Shown piece after piece: positions 1 to 10,039 of a stretch of 64,000 nucleotides of DNA (position 1 is its first letter; each line of letters opens with the position of its first letter). Source of the stretch: Varroa destructor. Taxonomy: Eukaryota; Arthropoda; Arachnida; Mesostigmata; Varroidae. The notes below the pieces were generated by a model that searched no databases, was not told the origin of the DNA, and saw only the letters and a list, made by a program, of their open reading frames with translations. Both the position numbers and the translations under genes were made by a program. The DNA lies in NCBI RefSeq assembly GCF_002443255.2, contig NW_019211456.1, positions 18,647,557 through 18,711,556 on the forward strand, written 5' to 3'.

Positions 1-974
1 ATTCTTAGATCGGCATACAAGTGATCTCAAGATGAATCTCGCTAAACAAAACTAGTATGTACAAGGCTGTAACTAGAATTATCGCTTAAGTTAAAAAGTA
101 ACTTGGCAGACCTATCTAATGAGGAACATGCTGTTCAGCCAAGTTTCCGGAACAGTGAAGTCATTTGCTTTGTTTCAAACGTGCGATGATAAAATCGAAT
201 AAGCATTGACACGACTGATCTGTATCTATTAGACAAATGATAAACGTTAGGATTTTACTAATTCGAACCATATCTAACAGTATGTTACTATACGAAAAAT
301 CTCATCTATAGCGTACTGGTCAAAATAAGATTTTTCAATATTGTGACAATGCTTCTTCATGCCGACTGTGATACTGCCTTTAAGCGTTAGAATTAAATAA
401 GAGGCTTTTAATAGTTCGAAAAATAAAGCGTGAAATTCGGTGAAGAGCTAACTATCAAGCAGCAATCCTAAAGATTACTGATCCATCTCCTGCATTTGTA
501 TTAAGCTCTCTTCGGCATTTGGCTTTCAGCCTACCCCGTTGTCATAATCCTTATGAAGAAGAAGAACATCTTCACAGCTTTACGCCGCCGTATGTGCAAA
601 ACGTCAATCTGAAGGTCCGCATACGCGACGGCTTACTGTACTTGTGGGAATAAATTCGGCTTTTTCTACACTTGAACTGAAAGCATTTGTTTGTTGCCAT
701 GCTTCGTGCGTCAAAGATAGAGAGGTCTATCACATAATGTATCTGCGGCTCTTACGACTGCTAATCTAGGGGACGTTCAGAAGATCAGCCGCATTTTGTT
801 GTGCGGTCTTGGGAATGCCAGTCCGTTACCTCAGCCATTGGCGGTGGGCAACAAAAAACAACACATCACATCATAGGCAATAGAAATGGCGTTCTTCAAA
901 GTAATGCAGTGCACCTTACGTTACATGTTTGGCTGAAATTTATTTAAAATACAGCCATTTTTGCAGCACTAACT
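1..974. other. No supported gene
   Basis: I found no convincing exon here. A minus-strand stretch around 570-650 stays open for about 30 codons, but no acceptor and donor fit it. Another GC-richer patch lies at 780-850. The region lies just downstream of the minus-strand terminal exon that ends at 975, so its right part is probably 3' flank of that gene. Confidence 0.4.
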
Positions 975-3900
975 TCATGTCAGGTTACTGCTGTGAACGG
1001 TAGCAGCCTGCGCTGACGGCGCTCCGAAGAGACAGTTGTAAATGCGCCTGCCGGTAGACGGAAGAGAAATAGAAGACATGTTGCTGTTCCCACTTTGGCC
1101 ATTTCTCAGAGCTGATAAACTTTGATAGAGACGCGTGTACCACTTAGTGGATGACGCTCTCACCAACGCTGCAGCATCTTCTGGTGGTGACATTCTAGAT
1201 ATAGGAAAATCCTAAAATGTCAAGTAAAACGTATAGTTAATGGAAATAATTGGTAAGGTGTTTGTTAACGTACATATACACATTTAATTGCGTTCCACTA
1301 GACTTTTTCTAATGCTGAAAAAGGCTTTTTTTTGTTACTTACTTCGACAACAGAAACCCCGACGATCTAAGATTATCGCGCAGACTGGAGAGACTCAAAT
1401 TGATTTTTGATCACACGGTTCATTGTGCATATAACACGGGTCAATTAACAGGCTATAGGTAACAAATAAAAAGTAGATTTCAAATTGGATAAGCAAAACG
1501 TAGTTTTGTTTTGGCATACTAATCAACAAGCGCGGCGTGCCTGTTTCGATGATGGAACGGCCATCGATGATCACAAGCATATGATTGAGAAACAAGTTAA
1601 TCATGGTTGAAGATTGGCCGATTACTCTCTGTCGACTTTAACCAAAAATAATGTTTGAAAAACATCATCTTGATAGAACGTGTTACTTGTACTGTCAATA
1701 TATTTTTTAAAACTTCCGCCAAGGGATCTTAATGAGTTTTGTGATACATTGTAGCAAGCGTGCATCAGGTGACACATTTTCCACTTTCCGTTTTGCGAAA
1801 GATGACGCCAGTCACTTCAAGTAACGTATGGCCCATGCAGATGCCTTAAGCATTCTAAGCAGGGCACCCTTAGTCACCTGGAACGGGGGCTTTGCTCGGA
1901 GGAGAGCCAAGAAATTAACTTAAGTAGATCTTATGTTAAACCACTCGTCATTTACAATAGACTCTTTGGAAATTGTAATCGTTAAGGGATCCACGTAGGA
2001 AGGGCTCGCTTTGTATAGTAAATATTTCATTGAGGTCTGTTAACTGGTTTCTGAATTCGTATCTAGCGACTCCGTTACGCATTCAGCTAACTGCCTTTAA
2101 CTGTGTCTTCAACATAACCGAGTGTAGGTATTGTTGGTAGAAGCCATAAATGCCTTTGTTCTTTAGCTGTATGGTTTTCGGACACAGAGGGTCTCAGCAA
2201 AAAGGCCGACAACTAAAGTATAAAAGAGTCAACCGGAGAGAGCAAACAGCAGAAACGACAGGACACAATTGCGATGTTCCACTGGAGCGTTCGACACGTT
2301 AACGTGACAGCAGTGCTCGATTTGTGGTAACATTCTCTTGGAACCTTGCTACACACGACAGGATTTCACCATGTTCGAAACCTAAACAACATGCGCTCCT
2401 TGAGCAATCTCAGTATGCTCCGTTAATCGCTAATATTACAACAATACTTGCAAAATATATCGGCATAAAGATCATAAACGAACTAGATGGACGAATCTGT
2501 ACATGCGGAACTATATCCTCTTCAATGAAATTTTTCTATTTTGACGGTAATCAACAAGGTTTCACTCAATCGTATCCAATTTAACTAACCACTTTTGAAG
2601 AAGAAGGTGATATTGAAGTAGAAAGGTTAAGTAACTGATAGGGTTTAGCAGTCGCGTACGTCTTTGTTGACGAAGTTTCCTTTTGCTTCAGATCAGCAGA
2701 ATGGCTAGTTAAGTTAGTTCTCTGAAAAAAGCGAGACAAACAAAAAAAAATGCACTCGTAGATAAAAACAAAACTAGAGCTTTACATTCTAGCTTTTATC
2801 AGTATTCTCGGAATACTTACGATCATCTAGGAATGTTTCTATGACAACCCAAAGAATTATGTCAAGCTAGTGAAAAAAAACGTTATAGTCAAATAGCTCG
2901 AACAACGGTAAATCACAGATTAGCATGGGAATTTGAGCCCACATGAATATTTTACTATGAACGCCTCTATGTTCCAACAGATGCATGAAACATGTAAATG
3001 AGTGGTCTATACTTTTTTAAGGAGTCAGTTTAGCGTCTGATAATTTAAATGTGTTTGTTAATAAATTGCCTGTTTTTGTACAAGATTGGAAATCATAAAC
3101 AGTATTATACACATAATAATGAGATACTTACACTGGAAACATTTCCGTTGTTCCCCTCTAGGATTTCAGCGAGGATACGTCCTGACTTGTTGAGTGCATT
3201 TCTGTCACGAACATCCTTTTCCAAATTATCCTGAGCATTACTTTCCAAATCTGTAGAGGAAATGTCGCTTTCCACATGAAAGTCGTAATTTTCTTCACCG
3301 CTAGGTTCACCATTGTCTTCAAAGCTAAGCGGATTCCCGACGGGCGAATCCCCATCAGCAATGGCGTGATGATGCTCCTCTAATCACCAGTTCAATGAAT
3401 AATAATGATTATAACGTCTATTAGTGGAACGTTGTCACAAAATTTCAAAAATTAAGTAGCCCATTAAGACGCGTAGGCAGAAAACGAGATAATGATAACA
3501 GCACAAAATGTGCAGGTCAATGAAAGTAGATAAGTAAAGAATGTTAATAAGGTTTATCGACAACATTTTTACGTGATTTTGAATGATTTTAGAAGCTAAC
3601 TGCAGTGAACTTCCGAGTTACAAGAGACGCAGCACACCTATCAGTATCGGTGTTCCTTTAGGGCTGAGGCCACCAAGTGGTTCGTCATTGGCATCTTCTT
3701 TCTGTTGAGTCTCGAATTCTGTTCGATCAATCTCAGCCTTCACTCGAAGGCCCCGTTTGCCGGTGAACGGATCCGTACGAAGTCCCGCTGTGACGCGCAC
3801 TTCTGTCTTAGAGCTTTTCTTCCTTACCTGGTAGCGAAAAAACGTCCGACGAAGCATTACTACTAACCATATACAACGAGTATGTGATTAGAGTAAAAAA

Positions 3901-4961
3901 AATAACTATTCTCTTACAATTTGAACTCGGAGCTTCAAAGTCTGAAACAGCTTTCCTGTTCCTTAGATCATCAGCGTCTACCCTGATGATTTAAGGACAA
4001 GCCGCTGTATATAACGAAAAATCGTGATTAATAAGAAATGACCAAGCGAACAAGCTGCAACGAGTAGACACAGCTAGTTACGTGATATAATTTAGCGAAT
4101 AAACGATTGTTGGTGCTTCTGGGTTCTAAGCTATTTGTAAGCACTTTGACATAAACATAGAATACGAGTTTATCTCTAAGCCAATATATGCTACTTTTGC
4201 TACTAGAAGAATAAACTACAAGGTACTCCTTTGTTCATAGTAATGTTCTATACATAATGTTCCAAATTTTGTTAACAAGCTGATGGCAGACAGCACTCGG
4301 CTGGAAGGCAGTTTCTATAGAACAACTAAGGCCATCAGCTATTGGTCCGTGAGCCTGTGAATCTGTATATTGTGCTTGGTACTTTCCAATATGTCCCTGA
4401 AGGCTTTAAGGTAACCTCCGTAAAGGTCAAAACAAAACTGAGTGCCTTCAATATGGGCGTACATCTTTCAGCTCAGAACGTAAGTAGTATTTCTTCAAAG
4501 TAGGCGAAAAAAAATACTAAGATGTACCGAGTAAGTTTAGACTGGCAAAACTTAGATTTTGAAGATAAATATAATCAAGTTCTTTTTAATAAAATATACG
4601 TAGACATTATCTAATGGTTGGATATGCAGAGGTGAACCGTAGATCATTCGCAGCATTCATGTTTGCATGTTCGCACTTGATTGTACATAGATGCGAGGAT
4701 GATCATAGTTTACTAAGCATTTATTGAGCCTTTCAAATTGCGTTTTTATTTAGAATGAGTTCAGAGACATATGCAACTTATACAACAACAACTACAACAG
4801 CAACAATAGCTGTTTCACTAATTTTCCACTTAATGGGACTAAAGGTAATAATCTGTTGAGGTTACCTGCTTAATTGTGCCACTGTTTATGTCATCAACGG
4901 AGTCATCGAGGAGATAATCTAACGCTTCGTCGATGGCTTCTTGCGCAGAGGGGTCTTCACT
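975..4961 (-). CDS. Multi-exon gene for unrecognised acidic protein (partial 5' end)
   Basis: A chain of minus-strand exons can be read in order. 4866-4961 has 32 codons and begins SEDPSAQEAIDEALDYLL. It is followed by 3638-3827, 3132-3379 and 2821-2866, the last ending at a GTAAGT donor. After a gap in my reading come the 42-nt exon 1343-1384 and the terminal exon 975-1194, which ends in TGA. The phases agree at 4866/3638 (0), 3638/3132 (1), 3132/2821 (0) and 1343/975 (2). At least one exon between 1385 and 2820 is missing from my model, because 2821 exits in phase 1 and 1343 enters in phase 2. Exon 3638-3827 is basic; exons 4866 and 3132 are Asp/Glu/Asn/Ser-rich with no obvious domain. I do not recognise the protein. 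No clear start codon lies above 4961. The nearest upstream open reading is the in-frame extension of the phospholipase exon past its stop, so this may be a separate gene or an alternative tail of that gene. Confidence 0.5.
2219..2326 (+). promoter_or_regulatory. Possible TATA promoter and short first coding exon
   Basis: A textbook TATA element (TATAAAAG, 2219-2226) lies 48 bp ahead of an ATG at 2274. The ATG opens 17 codons (MFHWSVRHVNVTAVLDL) and then meets a GTAACA donor at 2327, exiting in phase 2. The spacing fits a core promoter with a short 5' UTR. I could not find a matching downstream exon: the phase-2 candidate near 6803 would create a stop. It lies antisense to the acidic-protein gene. 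It could be chance, since TATA strings are common in AT-rich DNA. Confidence 0.28.
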
Positions 4962-5291
4962 CTGAACAAGAGTAGAAACAACACAGAACAGTCATATAGG
5001 CCTAGTAATGGAGTCTGATATGGTAGAACCGAATTTAGTACTATTAGCTAACACTTTGATGAAAGTACCTTTTATCAGTTTTAAGGAATTAGTTGTTCGG
5101 GGTTCATTTGTGACTTCCTCAAAAGCTTCAATTGTTATGTAGAAACGAACCCCAATTTACACTTGAAATGTTTCCTGTTCAAGTGTTGCTATCTGAACTT
5201 TTCCGTTTTCCCAGTATTAGCCATACTTGATAATTCGCTTTATATTCACCTGTCCTCGACGCCAGCCTTCGAGAACAGAGCTCAGCTTGTG

Positions 5292-7397
5292 TTATCTTTT
5301 TCCGCCGAATAATCGGCGAAGAAGGGAGCGCCCTTGACGACAGCCAGCTCGATGGTTTGGGCACGGGTAACGCGATATGCACTTGGCGAAGGCAACATCG
5401 CACTCACAAAGCTGTTGACCACAACGGGCGTGCGGACTTGCCGAATCCGAGAAGCCTGTGGAGCCACTCAAACGTTCGATATAAATAGAATTATCTAGAG
5501 CGGACAAGCCTGCAGATTCATAAACCTCTAGCTCACTATATTGGATAAGTAAATTGTTCTAAAGGTTAACCGAGCAGATGTTTAAAAAGGTGCCAATTAC
5601 CTGGCTTTCAGCTCGACATAATGGCATACATCAAACAGCCCACCTGATTTTATTTTGTACCATAATTATAATAACGACTAATACAAGGTGAGTCCATACT
5701 TCGAATGGCATCAAAGTAGTGTAGGGTAAAACATCACGCGAATTATCCGCGCGTTCACTTTTCCTGATGAAATTCACGATCCAGAGCTGGTTTCGTAATA
5801 GAATGCAAGACTAATTGTGCATCTTTAGTAAACGTATGCTCAGAAAATTTATCCAGCTCTGAAAACGTCACGACCTAACACTTGCAGCCTAACTCTCTCG
5901 TCCCAGAGGTCCACTTATACGTACCGCAATAAGCATACCCCGGTCCATCGCAGCTCCAGTCATACGGTAGGAAGTACGTGGCTACGTGCGAACATTGCGT
6001 TGACGAATAGCACCAGTCATGCTCAAGACAGCAGCTGAATAGAAGATGAAATGATATAAAGCGTATATTATATTATAGCATTCACAGTGTCGAAAGTAAA
6101 CTATGCTGTTCTAACACAATTACAAAAGGCTGAGACAGGAATCGGATAAAAAACTAGACGACACTTCGCAAAGGCGATACAACTAGACCTCGCGCCATTA
6201 CGTCGATGTTCCCCTATCGCGATGGTTAAAAGTTTTCTGTCAGTTGGGTCGTGAAACATATTTTGCACCTCATGCTCGTTCTTCGGGCGTATAGTCAATT
6301 AGGCTTCTTAGGGTATAACTAGTTCAGTCGAGGAGGTTCCCGTGGACATTTCCGAGGGGTCATCGAATCCCAAGCAGACGAGTTGCTAGTTCGTAGTTTC
6401 TTCGAAGACGCAGAGAATAGAAACCTACTCTTCTTTGAAGATACATTAGAAGACTGAATAACGATTAGCGTTATTTTTCGGTAGCACAAAGATTCAAAAA
6501 GTCCTGTATCACTAAACATGCTTTCACATCGATAGTTGTGACCTGCTTATCCAGTCAACAAAAGCACATGATAACCCATTACGGGGGGCCTCTGTTGCAA
6601 TCATTTTACAATATCCTTCCAAACATATGCGTACTTTGCATTCAAGTATACAAACTAGCAAACTCAACAAGTTCATCGAAGGCGTGAATAGCTCTCCTTC
6701 TAATTAGACCCGGAGTAGTTACATTATAACCGTTATAGAAACAGTCTTCAGACGTATCAACTGAACCTATTTTTTTTTTTAATCATCGACGTGCTACGAG
6801 AACAAGCATTAGGCGCGTAAGTTGCATATATTTAAATAGAAAATTTAAACATAATTCTTACGGCTGATTTCCTGGTGTCCCTATCAAAATGAAAATAATT
6901 TGCTTTATTCGTACAGGTTGTCGCAATATGTGTTGTTGTAGCAGCGATACTTTACTACAACCATAGACTTAGTTATCCAAGTCATTTCATAAACGCTAAA
7001 GATATAGAACCATCAAACGGTGTCATAAGTGAATATTTAAGATACAAGTTGGCACACATCTTCACTTTCATATTTTGACACACAACGAAAAACATTATAC
7101 TCAGTGCCCATGTATGTGTATTTAAGATGCTAGGTTACGTATTAGCTATTAGTCACAGCTCTTGTTTAGGTGCAAATCTATTATGTAGAAAAACTGGGCG
7201 CTTAGCTACTTGTCGTATGTCTTTGTTTACAGATGCCGCATGGTACGTATTACCTGTCGATTGGATCAACTGGGGATCCGTCGCCCATGTAACCGCAGAA
7301 ACAGCCATAGCCATGAAAGGCAAGAGGACTGCATCCAGATACACATTTGAGCATTGACGCTAGCTGTAGCACAGACCGCTTTTTGCGAGAATGCGAC
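5292..7397 (-). CDS. Secreted phospholipase A2 (classical CCxxHDxCY type)
   Basis: This gene hydrolyses the sn-2 ester of phospholipids, using calcium, outside the cell. Three exons join in perfect phase: 7254-7397, 5925-6034 and 5292-5455, which ends in TAA. The first carries a furin-like RKKR site, then SVLQLASMLKC and the calcium loop YGCFCGYMGDGSPVD. The second begins with the active-site helix CCLEHDWCY, which supplies the catalytic His-Asp pair. The third has LCECDVAFAKC, which supplies the second catalytic Asp. The mature enzyme would be about 131 residues, normal for the family, and Cys-rich. All catalytic residues are present. One loop position that is usually Gly (CGxGGxG) is Met here. 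The tail ends in an unusual basic RSLLRRLFGGKR. The acceptor at 7398 was chosen because it gives the propeptide site in frame. A signal-peptide exon must lie further up; candidates are the minus exons at 7776-8320. The second intron holds an antisense exon of another gene. Family certain; exact N-terminus open. Confidence 0.9.
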
Positions 7398-9012
7398 CTG
7401 TGTAAAGGCGAATCTGCTATCACGATTCCATTTCCTCGCTGGCCATTTGAATGAAGGTTCAACGCGCCGTACATATGCGCCGCATAAGCTATATTCAGCC
7501 AAAACGGTGAAGATACACAAAACATGCTATACTAGAAACTTGAAAATCATCAGGCAATAGTTTAATAACAAATTAGAACAACTTAATTACATCGAATTTA
7601 AATAAACTAGATGCAAATCGTTACTTATTAACCTTTATAAAAATAACTTATAAAAACAGTTGTAGAATCTTTCTGAAAACACTAGACGAGCTAATGCGGT
7701 ATCGTCTACGAGAACGTGAACAAGGCACATAACAAAACAGCAAAGAAAATTTGTTCTCAGGACTTTAATGGCTTACTATCGGCGTACGTCTATTGAATAC
7801 TGGACCTGATCTATGCCGAAGCATAATTTCGAATGTTTTCGTGTAAAACAATAGTGCAGAACACCATCGAGTAAATACGAACATAGCATAGAAAGGGCCG
7901 TGTTGCTTTGGAGGAACATCTTGTGGGCGTCTATGTAAACATTCGTTTCCTCAACCACTTCTAGGCGAACATAAGCAGTAATTGGATAATGGGGTAATAG
8001 TTTCATCGATAATGAACCAAATACATGAAACGAATACATGTCGGCTACTACACCTGCCATTATAACCAAAGTGAACATTTGTTTGCCAGTTCCTTCCAGA
8101 TTTTGATCTCCACGTAATAGTCGATTACGCTTCCAGAAATGCTAGTCGGGAATAATGAGCACGTTAGTTTCTATGCTAGTGAACGCATTAACACACGTCT
8201 TACTGTGGAGAAAATCACTGCTGAGCGTATGAGTGACTAGAGATGCATTGAAGAATGTCACGTCTGATTTATCGGGAGGCGGTTTTAGCCGAACGCTTAT
8301 CTTTCCATTCGGTAATACACCTGAAATACAGATTAGCGGAGGATTAATTGATTAGGTAGCATCCCGGACCGATGTATACACTATAGGTTTAATTATATAG
8401 CCTTTTTTAGTTCGCTGAAGTAGGGATCTAACGCGTCAGGGCAAACAGATCGCATTTTTCTATTACGTCTATATATACTATATGCCCAATTCCCTCAAAT
8501 CACTTAAACTTATGTATGGTTTATAGTGGCGCTGGTCGGAGCGTTTGTACCGTATCGTAGACTTTGAGCAAATTAGCAAATCTGCAAGGAGCATGTATAC
8601 AACATTCGGTTTCGGCGGTCACGTTCCGCATCTTGTAACTCAATCGTTTAAATTTCTTTGAATACACTCTGTCGTCATAGGAAATACATACATGTCTCTC
8701 AGACTAGTTTAGTAACCTGTTTTTTTTTTTTTTCACAAGACATCAACATCGAAAGAATCAATCTAACTTTTATGAGAGAAGGTTTGCCTAGAACTGAGAA
8801 AAGATTGCTTTCCGCCTGGTACTCCAAAGCACAGACTGAGTATTATGTTTTAAACTTGATAGTTAACAAAGAGTTAAATAGAAGTCATTCGTTCCGGTAG
8901 GTTGTGAAAGTTAACAAAATGGGACGGAACTATTCGAAACTGTCTGCTTTCTGCTATCGGAGGAGGGATGGTTTTACTTAGACAGGACGCTCGTCTTCGA
9001 AAAAACTTTTGA
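6917..9012 (+). CDS. Gene with N-terminal membrane segment, three exons (5' partial)
   Basis: Three plus-strand exons fit in phase: 6917-7028 (enters 0, exits 1), 8740-8896 (enters 1, exits 2) and 8982-9012 (enters 2, ends TGA). The first encodes a hydrophobic helix (VVAICVVVAAILYY) followed by a polar stretch, as in a single-pass type II or signal-anchor protein. The second is charged (LPRTEKRLLSAWYSKAQTEY) and sits between a strong polypyrimidine acceptor and a GTAGGT donor. The last intron is 85 bp. A basic 13-nt microexon just before a GTAAGT donor near 6816 could precede the first exon. The first exon lies antisense in a phospholipase intron. Family not recognised. Golgi or cell-surface location is inferred from the single membrane helix only. 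Confidence 0.5.
7776..8320 (-). CDS. Two candidate exons upstream of the phospholipase A2
   Basis: Exon 8204-8320 (38 codons, VLPNGKISVRLKPPPDKSDV...) lies between a TTTCAG acceptor and a GTAAGA donor and exits in phase 1. The next open stretch, 7776-8053, can be entered in matching phase at a GGCAG acceptor. It reads through a hydrophobic start and a charged segment (YVRLEVVEETNVYIDAHKM) to a stop at 7776, or to a possible GTACGC donor near 7788. That donor is in phase 0 and could continue into the phospholipase exon through an alternative acceptor at about 7432. These may therefore be the N-terminal part of the phospholipase precursor or the end of a separate upstream gene. No known domain seen. 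Confidence 0.38.
8527..8634 (+). CDS. Candidate exon, 36 codons, gene unknown
   Basis: An open stretch from a TTATAG acceptor to a GTAACT donor, phase 0 at both ends, begins WRWSERLYRIVDFEQISKSA and ends in an aromatic/glycine stretch (TTFGFGGHVPHL). It lies in the intron between exons 6917-7028 and 8740-8896 but does not fit their phase (1), so it would be an alternative exon or belong to a different gene. Composition is protein-like. No family recognised. Confidence 0.32.
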
Positions 9013-9928
9013 CGGCTACTTGATTTAAATCACGATTGATACGAGCCGTGTAGCACATATTGCATAACGAGCTTTTGTATTCCGTAATTCTTAATAATTT
9101 TCTTGTTTGAATACTTTAAATTAAATACGAATTACACTTGAGCAATACGCAACCTACGCCTGTTTTCGGCTTCAATCCAGTTAATCATAAATATAAATAT
9201 AAAACTTACGGCATACGTTTACCGGGCAACTCATAATACCCTAATAATTCTAAATACTATCACCTTGAACCTGTCGGCTTAAACTTTTTAATTTCGAGTT
9301 TAAAAAATTTCGAAGTTATTTGTATCAAGTAGTAGGTTCCTGAACTGAACAAAGTAACACTCTTGACCTTTTATGTTCCCTGTTAAAAAAAAGCGATCGC
9401 CTGTGAACTCTTTCTGTTAAAATCAACTTGTATGGAGATCGCCGCAGTATAATTGACAACGTAATAAACGATAATGTAATAGTGATTCATAGCTTTGGAG
9501 AGCGGAAACTCTAATGTTACTCACGCCTGGGAAATTTTTTTTAAGAATTAAGAGGAAAATGTTTCAAATCTACTGTTCGATCAGGCGAATCCATTTTAGG
9601 TTTGTGTTGAATGTGATGGAAATTTGTGGCCTGAAGAACTAAACTCATAGGTACGGCAAGGGTGTTCGAGAGTGTTGGCAGAATTAAATGCTTTTTCTCT
9701 CATTGCGTTATGTGAAAGGTATCGTTATTATTATCAAGTTGACTGTTGTCAACGAAGCAGCACTTGTGGATAAAATTATCTTCACTCAGAAAAATCAATT
9801 AAGAAGTAACATGAACACATACCGTTGATGAGTTTTACATCCAAAATTCATCGGATAAATTTATCACCCATAGGTATAATAAGTAAATAATATAGCACGA
9901 CCATACATAGTTATCTACGCAGACGTAC
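9013..9928. other. AT-rich stretch without a supported gene
   Basis: No open stretch with good splice sites was found. The 3' UTR and polyadenylation region of the plus-strand gene ending at 9012 should fall in its left part. Confidence 0.4.
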
Positions 9929-10039
9929 GTGTCCATGTAAGGCGTGTTCAGTGTATTTAACCCAACAGCTCCATCGGTGCACGGATAAAAATGTGTTTTC
10001 TCTTCGTTATAAAACGTATCCAAAATTGAATTTAGATTT
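9929..10039 (-). CDS. Candidate exon, 36 codons, gene unknown
   Basis: This minus-strand stretch runs from an ATGCAG acceptor to a GTACGT donor, entering and exiting in phase 2. It reads NLNSILDTFYNEEKTHFYPC and on to NTPYMDT. Upstream, at about 10333-10440, another minus frame rich in Cys and Arg ends at a CAG/GTGAAA donor in phase 0, so the two do not join directly. Function unknown. Confidence 0.33.

Noticed and set aside
1395..1604. Minus-strand 69-codon frame
   Set aside because: No acceptor and donor match it, and it overlaps the acceptor region of the small exon at 1343-1384.
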